Source of the DNA: a virus
Reading direction: 5' to 3' (one strand)
Virus record (IMG/VR): IMGVR_UViG_3300012920_000048
Location: 1-55,608 of that record
DNA: 55,608 bases
In this document: piece by piece, positions 45,194-54,076 of the stretch
Layout of the letters: every line of letters starts with the position of its first letter
Position numbering within the stretch: the stretch's first letter is position 1
Notes under the pieces: model-generated
Told to the model about the DNA's origin: nothing
Seen by the model: the letters and a program-made list of their open reading frames with translations, nothing else
Databases searched by the model: none
Program-made: the position numbers and the translations under genes

Positions 45194-47110
45194 ATGGCAT
45201 TTCAGCTATCACCAGGTGTTCTCGTAAAAGAGACAGATCTTACTAGCATTGTTCCTTCAGTTGCATCTTCAATTGGTGCTTTTGTAGGAGATTTTGCGTG
45301 GGGTCCTTCAAATGAGATCACAACAATTAGTTCCGAAAACGAGTTGGTAGAGCGTTTCGGAGAGCCAAATGATACAACAGCTGTAAGTTTCTTTACAGCA
45401 GCATCATTCTTGGCATATGGTAATAACCTCAAGGTAGTAAGATCAGTTGACGATACCACAGCAGTTAATGCTGTAGCATCTGGTTCAGCAGTTCTTATTC
45501 AAAACGAGGAAGACTACGACAATAACCATGGTACCGGAGCAGGTACTAATGGAATGTGGGCAGCTAAGTGGCCTGGAGCTTTAGGTAATTCACTTAAAGT
45601 CTCATTTGCAGATTCTAGTAACTTTGATAGCAACTCTGTTGCTTCAGCTACTATTACAGCAGGTGGTTCAGGTTATACAAGTGCTCCTACAGTAACATTT
45701 GCAGCAGCACCAGCAGGCGGTATTACTGCTACTGGTACAGCAACAATTAGCGGAGGCGCTGTTACAGCAATTACTATTACTAATCCAGGTAATGGTTACA
45801 CTTCCGCACCAGCAATTACATTCAGTGGCGGAGAAGGTTCTGGAGCAACAGCTACAGCAGTCTTGGCAACTGATTGGGCTTACAAAGACGAATTCGATAG
45901 AGCTCCGTTAACATCACAAAGAGCGTTAACTAAGTCAGGTTCTAATGACGAAATTCATGTCATTGTTATTGACGAAGACGGATTGTTCTCAGGAGTAATT
46001 GGTACAGTATTAGAAAGATTCCCACATTGTTCTAAAGCGTCTGACGCACTAGGACTAGAAGGCGGATCTATTTTCTACAAAGACGTAGTTAATAACCAGT
46101 CTAAGTATGTTTGGTGGACAGACCACCCCGCAAGTGAATCCACTTGGGGTACTACACAGGCAGGTACAACATTTACATCAAACTTTACAGCAGCAGAATC
46201 AACAGTAAGTCTTACAGGCGGTGTTGATGACAGTCCTGAAGATGGAGATTACCAAACATCTTGGGCTTTATTTGGAGATGCAGAACAAACAGATGTAAAT
46301 CTATTAATTACAGGAGGCATGAGCCTTGTATCTCAAAAATATGTACAAGACAACATTGCTAAAGTAAGAAAAGATTGTATTTCATTCCACTCACCACAAT
46401 TAACATCAGTAGTAAACAACGCAGGTTCAGAAGGAACAGCGATTGCTACAGATAAAGCATCACTTGCAGCTACTTCATATAGTGTTATGGATAGTAACTG
46501 GAAGTACATGTATGATCGTTACAACGATACATTTAGATGGGTACCATGTAATGGTGACATCGCAGGACTTTGTGCTCATACAGATTTAGTTAGAGAGGCT
46601 TGGTTCTCTCCAGCAGGTCTTAATAGAGGACACATTAGGAATGCTTTCAAACTAGCTTGGAACCCTAACAAGGCAAATAGAGATGATATGTATAAAATTG
46701 GTATCAACCCTATTGTTAATATGCCTAATGATGGTATTGTATTGTTTGGAGATAAAACACTTCTAGCAGCACCTAGTGCTTTTGATAGAATCAATGTTAG
46801 AAGATTGTTTATTGTCCTAGAAAAAGCGATTGCTACAGCAGCTAAATATCAATTGTTCGAGTTCAACGATTCGTTTACAAGGCAACAGTTTACTTCTATT
46901 GTTACACCTTTCTTAAGAAGTGTACAGGGTAGAAGAGGAATATTTGACTTTAGAGTCATTTGTAACGACAGCAATAACACAGCAGAAGTAATAGACAAAA
47001 ATGAATTTGTTGCAGATATCTTTATCAAGCCAGCAAGATCCATTAACTTTATTACTCTTAACTTTATTGCTACAAGAACAGGCGTTAGCTTCGAAGAAGT
47101 TGGTGGTTAA
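45194..47110 (+). CDS. gp18: gp18-like tail sheath protein with inserted beta module
   Basis: The 638 residues (T4 gp18 about 659) begin [20 protein letters not shown], the sheath family start, and include [20 protein letters not shown] and [23 protein letters not shown] near the end. Residues ~155-225 hold two copies of the Gly-rich module ([41 protein letters not shown]) that T4 gp18 lacks. The insert probably sits on the outer surface. The sheath contracts to drive the tube into the cell. Confidence 0.96.
   Translation: MAFQLSPGVLVKETDLTSIVPSVASSIGAFVGDFAWGPSNEITTISSENELVERFGEPNDTTAVSFFTAASFLAYGNNLKVVRSVDDTTAVNAVASGSAVLIQNEEDYDNNHGTGAGTNGMWAAKWPGALGNSLKVSFADSSNFDSNSVASATITAGGSGYTSAPTVTFAAAPAGGITATGTATISGGAVTAITITNPGNGYTSAPAITFSGGEGSGATATAVLATDWAYKDEFDRAPLTSQRALTKSGSNDEIHVIVIDEDGLFSGVIGTVLERFPHCSKASDALGLEGGSIFYKDVVNNQSKYVWWTDHPASESTWGTTQAGTTFTSNFTAAESTVSLTGGVDDSPEDGDYQTSWALFGDAEQTDVNLLITGGMSLVSQKYVQDNIAKVRKDCISFHSPQLTSVVNNAGSEGTAIATDKASLAATSYSVMDSNWKYMYDRYNDTFRWVPCNGDIAGLCAHTDLVREAWFSPAGLNRGHIRNAFKLAWNPNKANRDDMYKIGINPIVNMPNDGIVLFGDKTLLAAPSAFDRINVRRLFIVLEKAIATAAKYQLFEFNDSFTRQQFTSIVTPFLRSVQGRRGIFDFRVICNDSNNTAEVIDKNEFVADIFIKPARSINFITLNFIATRTGVSFEEVGG
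45643..45867 (+). repeat. Two Gly-rich beta modules inserted in the tail sheath
   Basis: [20 protein letters not shown] and [20 protein letters not shown], separated by [13 protein letters not shown]. This is the same module as in gp7-like, gp8 and DUF4815-type proteins. Confidence 0.85.
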
Positions 47111-47113
47111 CAT

Positions 47114-47121
47114 TATAAATA
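47114..47121 (+). promoter_or_regulatory. Late promoter TATAAATA for gp19
   Basis: It lies 24 nt before the gp19 ATG, with TTAGGAGAAAAC as the ribosome site. Confidence 0.8.
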
Positions 47122-47144
47122 AAAGGATAAATTAGGAGAAAACA

Positions 47145-47657
47145 ATGCCAGACATTAATAGATTTAAGCAACAGTTGGCCAATGGAGGCGCTAGACCTAA
47201 TCAGTTTAGAGTCAACATTACTTTCCCCGTTGGATCACCAGATGGTTCTAAGCAATTGCTTGTTACAGGGGCTGCACTTCCAGCATCTACTGTTAACCCA
47301 GTGATTACACAGTACAGGGGAAGAGAAGTTAAGTTTGCAGGAGAAAGAATATTTGATCCATGGACTATTACTATTGTTAATGACAACGAAATGTCACTTA
47401 GAAGATCGTTTGAGCAGTGGATGCAAATGATTAACGATAAGGATAACAACGAAGGTAAAATTGAATGGGATCAGTATCAGAAAGAGATTGTTATTGAACA
47501 CTTGGATCGTAACGATAAGAGTATAAATAAAATTAACCTTAAGGAAGCGTTTCCAATTAATATGTCAGAAATTGCATTGGCTTATGCACAGAACGACATT
47601 ATTGAAGAATATACAGTAACATTCCAGTATCAAACTTACACATCAGACTTAGACTAA
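47145..47657 (+). CDS. gp19: gp19-like tail tube protein
   Basis: The 170 residues (T4 gp19 about 163) run MPDINRFKQQLANGGARPNQ, then FRVNITFPVGSPDG, YRGREVKFAGERIFDPWTIT and ALAYAQNDIIEEYTVTFQYQ, all characteristic. Hexamer rings form the inner tube through which DNA passes. It lies between sheath and portal, the usual order, and has its own promoter, as expected for an abundant protein. Confidence 0.96.
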   Translation: MPDINRFKQQLANGGARPNQFRVNITFPVGSPDGSKQLLVTGAALPASTVNPVITQYRGREVKFAGERIFDPWTITIVNDNEMSLRRSFEQWMQMINDKDNNEGKIEWDQYQKEIVIEHLDRNDKSINKINLKEAFPINMSEIALAYAQNDIIEEYTVTFQYQTYTSDLD

Positions 47658-47678
47658 TCTAAGTTAGTAGGAAAAATT

Positions 47679-49274
47679 ATGGATTTATTTGGGTTTGAAA
47701 TAAAACGGAAAGAGCCACAGAAGAACGAAAAGTCGTTCGTGGCTCCTTCTACAGACGATGCTATAGAGAGTATACGAGCCGGTGGGTATTACGGCACCTA
47801 TCTAGATTTAGAAGGTGTCGCCCATACGGAAGCCGAGCTTGTTAAAAGATATCGTGATATAGCAGGTATGGCAGATGTCGATACAGCTATTGAAGATATA
47901 ATTAACGAATCTATAGCGCAGTTAGAAAACGAATCGCCTGTAGAAATTAATTTAGACGATGTAGAACTATCGTCAGCCGTTCGTAAATCAATATCCAAAG
48001 AGTTTGAAGAGATTAAGAATATCCTGGACTTTAAGGATAGAGCCCAGGATTATTTTAGAAGATGGTATATTGATGGAAAATTATTTTTTCATAAAGTCAT
48101 CGATATGGACAATCCTAAACAAGGGATAACAGATATTAGATATATCGATCCTAGGAAAATTAGGAAAGTTAGGGAAGTAAAGAAAGAGAAAAACCCTACA
48201 GGTGTCATGTTTGTTAAGAATGTAGAAGAATACTTTATCTATAATGATAAAGGAGTTACTACAAAACCAGGTGCATATGTAGCACCAGAAAATCAGCAAG
48301 GGCTGAAGATAACAAAAGACGCCATAGCATATTGTCCTAGTGGATTAGTAGATCATGACAAAAATATTTCGTTGTCGTATCTACATAAGGCAATTAGGCC
48401 TGCTAATCAACTTAGGATGATGGAGAATGCTGTTGTTATATATAGAATAACAAGAGCACCTGAAAGAAGGATATTTTATGTAGATGTTGGTAACTTGCCG
48501 AAGATGAAGGCAGAACAATATCTAAAAGACATCATGGATAGGTATCGTAATAAATTAGTTTACGATGCTAATACAGGTGAAATTAGAGATGATAAGAAGT
48601 TCATGTCTATGTTGGAAGACTTCTGGTTACCCAGAAGGGAAGGCGGAACAGGAACAAGTATTGATACATTGCCAGCAGGTCAAAACCTAGGGCAGATTGA
48701 AGATGTAGAGTATTTTCAAAGGAAATTGTATCAGTCATTAAACATTCCTGTATCGAGATTAGAACAACAGGCTGGACTAAACTTTGGTAGAGCAGCTGAG
48801 ATTAATCGAGACGAGATGAAGTTTACAAAATTCATCATCAAGTTAAGAAGAAAGTTCTCGGTATTGTTAGCGGACTTACTAAGAACGCAGCTCTTACTAA
48901 AAGGTGTTTTGACAGAGGAAGATTGGGACTCTATTAAAGATGATATAGAGTTTGAATTTGCTACTGATGCCTACTACACAGAATCTAAAGAACAAGAGAT
49001 TTTACGAAGTAGGGTAGAAGTATTAAATGGTCTTGCTGCTTACATAGGAACATTTTTTAGTAAGCGTTACATTCAAAAGAATGTTTTAATGCTAACTGAT
49101 GAAGAGATAGATACTATCGAAACAGAATTGTTGAGTGAACCTCAATATCAACGACAGTATCAATGGTCGCCACTTAGTGCAGTTCAACCGGACGCACCAC
49201 AAGGTGGCGGTGATATAAGTAATGAAGTACCTGGTGAAGGAAATCCTGTACCAGGCCCAGATAATGGAGCATAA
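47679..49274 (+). CDS. gp20: gp20-like portal protein
   Basis: The 531 residues (T4 gp20 about 524) include YRDIAGMADVDTAIEDIINE and DYFRRWYIDGKLFFHKVID, the portal core LNFGRAAEINRDEMKFTKFI and the tunnel-region LPAGQNLGQIEDVEYFQRKL. The dodecamer starts prohead assembly and is the DNA gateway for gp17. The C-terminus is Pro/Gly/Asp-rich (PQGGGDISNEVPGEGNPVPG). It ends 1 nt before the next ATG. Confidence 0.97.
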   Translation: MDLFGFEIKRKEPQKNEKSFVAPSTDDAIESIRAGGYYGTYLDLEGVAHTEAELVKRYRDIAGMADVDTAIEDIINESIAQLENESPVEINLDDVELSSAVRKSISKEFEEIKNILDFKDRAQDYFRRWYIDGKLFFHKVIDMDNPKQGITDIRYIDPRKIRKVREVKKEKNPTGVMFVKNVEEYFIYNDKGVTTKPGAYVAPENQQGLKITKDAIAYCPSGLVDHDKNISLSYLHKAIRPANQLRMMENAVVIYRITRAPERRIFYVDVGNLPKMKAEQYLKDIMDRYRNKLVYDANTGEIRDDKKFMSMLEDFWLPRREGGTGTSIDTLPAGQNLGQIEDVEYFQRKLYQSLNIPVSRLEQQAGLNFGRAAEINRDEMKFTKFIIKLRRKFSVLLADLLRTQLLLKGVLTEEDWDSIKDDIEFEFATDAYYTESKEQEILRSRVEVLNGLAAYIGTFFSKRYIQKNVLMLTDEEIDTIETELLSEPQYQRQYQWSPLSAVQPDAPQGGGDISNEVPGEGNPVPGPDNGA

Positions 49275-49275
49275 A

Positions 49276-49566
49276 ATGGCAGAGACAGATAGAACAAAAG
49301 AAGTTAATGATTTAGTGGGCGATATACTAGCAGGCAACAATGCAGATGCCCAACAAAAATTTAACGACCAAATGACATCTAGAGCACATGAGGCTATAGA
49401 TGATATGAAATCAGGTATAGCAACTGATGTCTTTAATAAACATGTTGTAGATCCTGATATGGAACCACAAGGAGTCGGCTTAGAGGACTCGATTGTGGAT
49501 ATAGATCAAACCACAGGTAGACCAGTAGGTGAGCCTGAACAAGGAGAAACAAATGAAGACATTTAA
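49276..49566 (+). CDS. Small prohead core protein, gp67-like by position
   Basis: The ATG at 49276 (MAETDRTKEVNDLVGDILAG) lies 1 nt after the gp20 stop; an upstream in-frame start would lie inside gp20. The 96 residues are acidic and helical (AQQKFNDQMTSRAHEAIDDM). T4 has small core proteins gp67 and gp68 between gp20 and gp21, so this place suggests a scaffold component. Sequence similarity is too weak to be certain. It overlaps the next ATG by 14 nt. Confidence 0.65.
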   Translation: MAETDRTKEVNDLVGDILAGNNADAQQKFNDQMTSRAHEAIDDMKSGIATDVFNKHVVDPDMEPQGVGLEDSIVDIDQTTGRPVGEPEQGETNEDI

Positions 49567-49852
49567 AGATTTTAGAAACGGGACTATTACCGAAAGTCCT
49601 GTTGATGGTGTCGCAAAAGGCTCACTAGACGGCGATAAGCACTTGTGCGCTAGTAAAATTTTCAAAGAAGGTTTTGGAGAAGGGACACCTATTATTGGAG
49701 AACATGCAGAGCCAGTTGATGGCCATGTGTCTTGGTATAAAGTTATGTTTGAACACGGTATCGAAACAGTTGAAGTGAATGATCCTAATGTTGAAATTGT
49801 AGAGGCAGGTTCTCATGGGAATCATGCCAAAAAACCAGCAAAAAAATATTAA
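49553..49852 (+). CDS. Small prohead core protein, gp68-like by position
   Basis: The ATG at 49553 (MKTFKDFRNGTITESPVDGV) has AAGGAGAAACAA before it. The MKTFK(D/E)F start is common among T4-type core proteins and their cleavable N-termini. The 99 residues contain HVSWYKVMFEHGIETVEVND and end in a basic Lys-rich tail (HGNHAKKPAKKY). The role as a core protein is inferred from place and start. Confidence 0.65.
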   Translation: MKTFKDFRNGTITESPVDGVAKGSLDGDKHLCASKIFKEGFGEGTPIIGEHAEPVDGHVSWYKVMFEHGIETVEVNDPNVEIVEAGSHGNHAKKPAKKY

Positions 49853-49868
49853 TTAAAAGGATAAACAA

Positions 49869-50294
49869 ATGGCAGTCACAGTAAACGCACTTAAATTAAC
49901 CCAGGTCCAGGGTGTAATTTCTGTAAGGGGGACTGCAGACACAGGAACAATTACTTTAGCAACAACACTAAAGAAATCTACTGAGACGCAAAGCTCCCCA
50001 GCAGTCAATATAAAAGGACTACATTGGACTTTATCTAGCGGCGCTAGCGCTAAGGTTCAAAGAAACTCCGTCGTATTATATGAGCTTATGGAAAGTGGCT
50101 CACTTGATATGTACGGGTATGCAGACAACTCAGAAAACACATCTAATATTGAAGTAGTCATAGCAGGTGGAGCCGGCGGTACAGTTATAGTAGATTGTGC
50201 TAAAGTTTCAGGTTATGGTTCACAACAACATCAAGACGCACCACTAGACACTAACGATTCAGGAAGTGTTTATAATGGCGGATCATTAGGTTAA
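49869..50294 (+). CDS. Small virion protein between core and protease genes
   Basis: The 141-residue protein (MAVTVNALKLTQVQGVISVRG) is all beta by pattern, with KGLHWTLSSGASAKVQRNSV and IEVVIAGGAGGTVIVDCAKV. It lacks acidic core traits and may be a head decoration or structural protein. I do not recognise it. AAAGGATAAACAA precedes the ATG. Confidence 0.72.
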   Translation: MAVTVNALKLTQVQGVISVRGTADTGTITLATTLKKSTETQSSPAVNIKGLHWTLSSGASAKVQRNSVVLYELMESGSLDMYGYADNSENTSNIEVVIAGGAGGTVIVDCAKVSGYGSQQHQDAPLDTNDSGSVYNGGSLG

Positions 50295-50304
50295 GGAGAA
50301 AGAT

Positions 50305-50964
50305 ATGAGACTTATTAAAGAATTTAATGATAGTATTAATTACCTTACAGAGGAATCTAGTAATCCTAAGAAACCTAATGTGTTTATTGAAGGTGTTTTC
50401 TTACAATCAGATTTAAAAAACAAAAACGGCAGAGTCTATCCTAAAGAGATCATGCAGAGAGAAGTCAACAGATATGTTGAAGAAAATGTAAAAACTAAAA
50501 GAGCTTACGGTGAATTAGGACACCCAGAAGGTCCAACAGTTAATTTAGACAGAGTTTCTCACATGATTACAAGTCTTAAGGAAGACGGTACCAATTATAT
50601 TGGTAGAGCCAAAATAATGGATACGCCTATGGGGCGTATTGTTAAAGAACTTATTAGCGAAGGCGCTCAACTAGGTGTTTCATCTAGAGGTCTGGGCAGT
50701 TTAAAAGAAAGGAATGGCATTAATGAAGTACAAGGTGACTTCATGTTAGCTACAGCAGCAGATATTGTTGCAGATCCTTCAGCACCAGATGCTTTTGTTT
50801 CCGGAATAATGGAAGGCAAAGAATGGGTATTTGTTAATGGTAAATGGACAGAGCAGGATATTGAGGAGACTCGAAATATAATCAACTCGACATCACAGAG
50901 AGAGCTAGAAGAAGCTAAAATAGCAGTTTTTAGCAATTTTCTAGATAAACTGTCTAAAATATAA
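50305..50964 (+). CDS. gp21: gp21-like prohead protease
   Basis: The 219 residues (T4 gp21 about 212) hold the serine protease motifs of the gp21/herpes assemblin clan: AYGELGHPEGP with catalytic H73 and LGVSSRGLGS with S126/S127. It digests the core and trims the capsid protein once proheads are built. In this window LFE-A sequences in gp22 and gp23 fit the (I/L)xE cleavage rule. The start MRLIKEFNDSINYL is preceded by AAGGAGAAAG. Confidence 0.95.
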   Translation: MRLIKEFNDSINYLTEESSNPKKPNVFIEGVFLQSDLKNKNGRVYPKEIMQREVNRYVEENVKTKRAYGELGHPEGPTVNLDRVSHMITSLKEDGTNYIGRAKIMDTPMGRIVKELISEGAQLGVSSRGLGSLKERNGINEVQGDFMLATAADIVADPSAPDAFVSGIMEGKEWVFVNGKWTEQDIEETRNIINSTSQRELEEAKIAVFSNFLDKLSKI

Positions 50965-50974
50965 TAGAAATCTG

Positions 50975-50988
50975 TATAAATATAAATA
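50975..50988 (+). promoter_or_regulatory. Tandem overlapping late promoters TATAAATATAAATA for gp22
   Basis: Two TATAAATA boxes overlap by two bases (50975-50982 and 50981-50988). Two +1 sites 6 nt apart are predicted. The leader to 51036 holds AAGAGGAGAG. Confidence 0.75.
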
Positions 50989-51035
50989 GTTTATTAGATT
51001 ATATTACAATTAAATAATCCTAAGAGGAGAGTAAC

Positions 51036-52358
51036 ATGGGAGTAGAATCCAAAATCAGAGAACTGCTAGAAGGTAAGTTGCAAGACGACACCGTAGCAGT
51101 ACTAGATGAGGTAGCTGGTAACCAGCAACCTACATCTTCAGCGGATGCTCATCGTCCACTTGACAAAAAAGCGGGTGATGCTACACCTCCTACACAAGGT
51201 AACTCAAATCCAAATCCTGAAATGCAAGACCTTAGCGGTACAAGCAATCCAGAAGGTGGATTAACTAGCCCTGTAGGTAAGGAAGCGTCAGCTAAGGCAG
51301 GCAGTGCACCTAGACCTCAGAACTCTGGTGCAGGTAAAGCACCCAACTACAACGATGGCACAGACCCTCGTTCAGTAGTTGCTCAGCCTTCTTCTAAAGG
51401 CAATGTTCATCAAGAAGAAACGGAAGTCGAAGAAGACGAAGTTCTTGAAGAAACACCTGAAGTAGAAGCAGAAGAGGATCAAGAAGTCGTTGTTGAAGAC
51501 GAAGTTCTTGAAGATGAGGAAGTAGAGTACGTCAACGAAGGTGAAGAAGAAGACGACGAAGAAGAAGTTATTGCAGAATCTGAAGAAGATGAAGTAGTAG
51601 CAGAAGACGAGTCCGAAGCAGAAACACTTTTTGAAGACGACATTGCTAACCTATTTGCCGACGAAGAGCACCTTTCAGAAGAATTTAAAACACAAGCAGC
51701 TTCATTATTTGAAGCAACGGTTGTGGCTCGCGTCAGTCAACAAGTAGAGATCATTGAGAACGAACTTGTTGAGGAAGCTTCTAAAGCTTTCGACGAAGCA
51801 AAAGAAAAACTTGTTGAAAATGTAGACAAATACCTCAGTTATGTAACTGAGCAATGGCTCAAGGACAACGAGTTAGCTGTTGAAAATGGCTTACGCAGCG
51901 AAATCACTGAATCATTCATTAACGGAATGAAGCAGGTTTTCACAGAGCATTACATTGAAATGCCCGAAGAAAAATACGATGTGTTGGCTGAACAACAGAA
52001 CCAAATTGATGAACTAAGATCTAAGTTAGACGAAGAGATTAGTAAGTCAGTTGCAATCAGCGAGGCAAAAGAACAATTGCAGAAGGAAAAAGTTTTCCGT
52101 TCCGTGGTTGGCGATCTAGCTGAAACTGAAGTTGAAAAGTTTGCATCACTTGTTGAAGATGTCACATACGACAACGAGGAAATGTATACTTCTAAACTTA
52201 ATGTTATCAAGGAAAATTATTTTCCTAAAGCAAAATCTGATGACACAGACAAGCTAGATGATAGCGTTGATCAGGGAACTTTAGCGGACAATACTGTAAT
52301 GAGTAGATATGTACAAGGTATCTCTCAAGCAGCTAAGTTTGATAAGGTTAAAAATTAA
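51036..52358 (+). CDS. gp22: gp22-like prohead scaffold protein
   Basis: The 440 residues (T4 gp22 about 269) start MGVESKIRELLEGKLQDDTV. A disordered Pro/Gly/Ser part (~30-125) precedes a very acidic stretch (~125-200), then long helices rich in Glu and Lys (FDEAKEKLVENVDKYLSYV). The end MSRYVQGISQAAKFDK is typical of gp22. LFE-A near residue 230 is a candidate cut by gp21. It forms the inner core that shapes the prohead and is removed. Confidence 0.9.
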   Translation: MGVESKIRELLEGKLQDDTVAVLDEVAGNQQPTSSADAHRPLDKKAGDATPPTQGNSNPNPEMQDLSGTSNPEGGLTSPVGKEASAKAGSAPRPQNSGAGKAPNYNDGTDPRSVVAQPSSKGNVHQEETEVEEDEVLEETPEVEAEEDQEVVVEDEVLEDEEVEYVNEGEEEDDEEEVIAESEEDEVVAEDESEAETLFEDDIANLFADEEHLSEEFKTQAASLFEATVVARVSQQVEIIENELVEEASKAFDEAKEKLVENVDKYLSYVTEQWLKDNELAVENGLRSEITESFINGMKQVFTEHYIEMPEEKYDVLAEQQNQIDELRSKLDEEISKSVAISEAKEQLQKEKVFRSVVGDLAETEVEKFASLVEDVTYDNEEMYTSKLNVIKENYFPKAKSDDTDKLDDSVDQGTLADNTVMSRYVQGISQAAKFDKVKN

Positions 52359-52364
52359 TTTTTT

Positions 52365-52372
52365 TATAAATA
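52365..52372 (+). promoter_or_regulatory. Late promoter TATAAATA for gp23
   Basis: It lies just after the gp22 stop. The leader to 52419 is about 40 nt long and contains AAGGAGAAAC. Confidence 0.8.
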
Positions 52373-52418
52373 ATTAGGTTATAAAATATAACAAACATAG
52401 TAAAACAAGGAGAAACTG

Positions 52419-53684
52419 ATGTATCTTTCAGAAGAACTACAAAAGAAGTGGCAACCAGTTCTTGAGCATCCTGAACTCTCAGAGATTCAAGATCCTTACA
52501 AGAAAGCTGTAACCACAGTAGTCCTCGAAAACCAAGAGAAGGCTCTTCGTGAAGAAAAAGAAGCTCTTTTCGAGGCTACACATGCTAACCAAACAGGTAG
52601 CAACATCGACAACTATGATCCTATTTTGATCTCGTTGGTAAGACGTGCGTTACCTAACCTTATGGCTTACGATGTTTGTGGCGTACAACCAATGTCTGGA
52701 CCTACTGGTCTTATCTTCGCAATGAAATCTCATTACAGCACACAAGCTGGAACAGAGGCTTTATTTAACGAAGCAGACACTGACTTTGCCGGTGCAGGTA
52801 CTCACGCTGGAGCTAATCCAGTAGATGGTACTTATACAACTGGTACAGGTGTATCTACAAGCACTGCAGAAGGGTTTGGAGACAGCACTACACTTAATGA
52901 AATGGCATTCTCGATTGAGAAGACAACTGTAACTGCTAAGTCAAGAGCACTTAAAGCAGAATACACCGTTGAACTTGCTCAAGACTTGAAAGCTGTTCAT
53001 GGTCTAGATGCAGAATCCGAGCTAAGTAATATCCTTTCACAGGAAATTCTTGCAGAGATCAACCGTGAGGTAATTAGAACTATTTACAAAGTAGCTAAAA
53101 CAGGCTCAGCCTCTACAGCTACAGCTGGAACATTCGACTTAGATGTTGATTCCAACGGTAGATGGTCAGTAGAAAGATTTAAAGGTCTTTTATTCAATAT
53201 CGAGCGTGATGCTAATGTCATCGCACAAGACACAAGGCGTGGTAAGGGTAACTTCATCATCTGTTCATCAGATGTAGCAAGTGCTCTCTCAATGTCAGGT
53301 GTTCTTGACTATGCTCCAGCATTATCAACTAATTTAAATGTTGATGACACAGGTAATACATTTGCTGGTGTACTTAACGGTCGTTATAGAGTATACATTG
53401 ACCCATATTCAGCAAACACAGGAGCTGCTAGCCAGTTCTATGTTGTTGGTTATAAAGGCACAAGCCCTTATGACGCTGGTCTATTCTATTGTCCTTATGT
53501 TCCTTTACAAATGGTTAGGGCTATTGACCCAAGCACATTCCAACCTAAAATTGGTTTCAAAACTAGGTATGGCATGATCGCTAACCCATTTGTAATGCAG
53601 GCAGACGGTACTACTGATGCAGACACATTTACTGCAGACAGAAACCAGTACTACAGATCTGTTAAAGTTACAAATCTTATGTAA
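52419..53684 (+). CDS. gp23: gp23-like major capsid protein
   Basis: The 421 residues include NYDPILISLVRRALPNLMAYD and GVQPMSGPTGLIFAMKSHY, diagnostic of T4-like capsid proteins, and end YYRSVKVTNLM. T4 gp23 is longer (about 521). The site L50-F-E52 before A53 matches the prohead protease rule, so the mature form likely starts at A53. Position before a strong terminator and behind its own promoter fits high expression. Confidence 0.98.
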   Translation: MYLSEELQKKWQPVLEHPELSEIQDPYKKAVTTVVLENQEKALREEKEALFEATHANQTGSNIDNYDPILISLVRRALPNLMAYDVCGVQPMSGPTGLIFAMKSHYSTQAGTEALFNEADTDFAGAGTHAGANPVDGTYTTGTGVSTSTAEGFGDSTTLNEMAFSIEKTTVTAKSRALKAEYTVELAQDLKAVHGLDAESELSNILSQEILAEINREVIRTIYKVAKTGSASTATAGTFDLDVDSNGRWSVERFKGLLFNIERDANVIAQDTRRGKGNFIICSSDVASALSMSGVLDYAPALSTNLNVDDTGNTFAGVLNGRYRVYIDPYSANTGAASQFYVVGYKGTSPYDAGLFYCPYVPLQMVRAIDPSTFQPKIGFKTRYGMIANPFVMQADGTTDADTFTADRNQYYRSVKVTNLM

Positions 53685-53712
53685 TTAGGACTAATTCTAG
53701 TAATAGAATTCG

Positions 53713-53742
53713 AAACGGGCTACTATGTAGCCCGTTTTTTTA
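53713..53742 (+). terminator. Rho-independent terminator after gp23
   Basis: AACGGGCTAC (53714-53723), loop TAT, and GTAGCCCGTT (53727-53736) form a 10-bp perfect stem, followed by a run of T to 53741. It closes the sheath-to-capsid gene group. The convergent small gene ends 10 nt further on. Confidence 0.93.
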
Positions 53743-53751
53743 TCTGAACGA

Positions 53752-53967
53752 TTATTTTTGGTTGACGAACTCGTATAATTCTTTGGCCACTTCTATTACA
53801 TCAGATGCTGATATAGTATTAGTAGGTAAGTATTTTAAGTCCTGGGGATTGTGTTCATTATGTAAGAAAATAGCGTCTGCTTTTCTTCTATAATTATCTT
53901 CTAACAAGCCTTGCGCTTGTCCTAGTAAGTCGGCTCGTATCTCGAACCCTGATTTATTATCACTCAT
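53752..53967 (-). CDS. Unknown 71-residue protein
   Basis: The protein (MSDNKSGFEIRADLLGQAQG, then LLEDNYRRKADAIFLHNEHN) is charged and mainly helical, with IEVAKELYEFVNQK-like end. The ATG follows CAGGAGAATAAA and a minus-strand late promoter lies 44 nt upstream. Not recognised. It is the only minus-strand gene in this part. Confidence 0.75.
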   Translation of the reverse strand: MSDNKSGFEIRADLLGQAQGLLEDNYRRKADAIFLHNEHNPQDLKYLPTNTISASDVIEVAKELYEFVNQK

Positions 53968-54010
53968 TTTATTCTCCTGTGTGTATGTGTGTTGTCCTTA
54001 TGGACACTTT

Positions 54011-54018
54011 TATTTATA
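54011..54018 (-). promoter_or_regulatory. Late promoter TATAAATA for the 71-residue gene
   Basis: On the minus strand TATAAATAAAAGTGTCC leads to a leader of about 38 nt with AGGAGA before the ATG at 53967. It is divergent from the plus-strand promoters at 54038-54071. Confidence 0.72.
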
Positions 54019-54037
54019 CAAAAAGGTAAAACACAAA

Positions 54038-54066
54038 TTGACTTATGGTTAACATGAGTTTATTAT
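54038..54066 (+). promoter_or_regulatory. Sigma70-type promoter TTGACT-17-TATTAT overlapping a late promoter
   Basis: The -35 box TTGACT (54038-54043) and -10 box TATTAT (54061-54066) have a 17-nt spacer. The late TATAAATA begins at 54064, so early and late polymerases would compete here. The first 13 bases resemble the ligase operon promoter (TTGACTTxTGGTT). Confidence 0.65.
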
Positions 54067-54071
54067 AAATA
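54064..54071 (+). promoter_or_regulatory. Late promoter TATAAATA butted against the ATG at 54077
   Basis: The sequence TATAAATACTATTATGAAA leaves 5 nt before ATG. With T4 spacing the predicted +1 is the A of ATG, a leaderless transcript. Confidence 0.75.
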
Positions 54072-54076
54072 CTATT

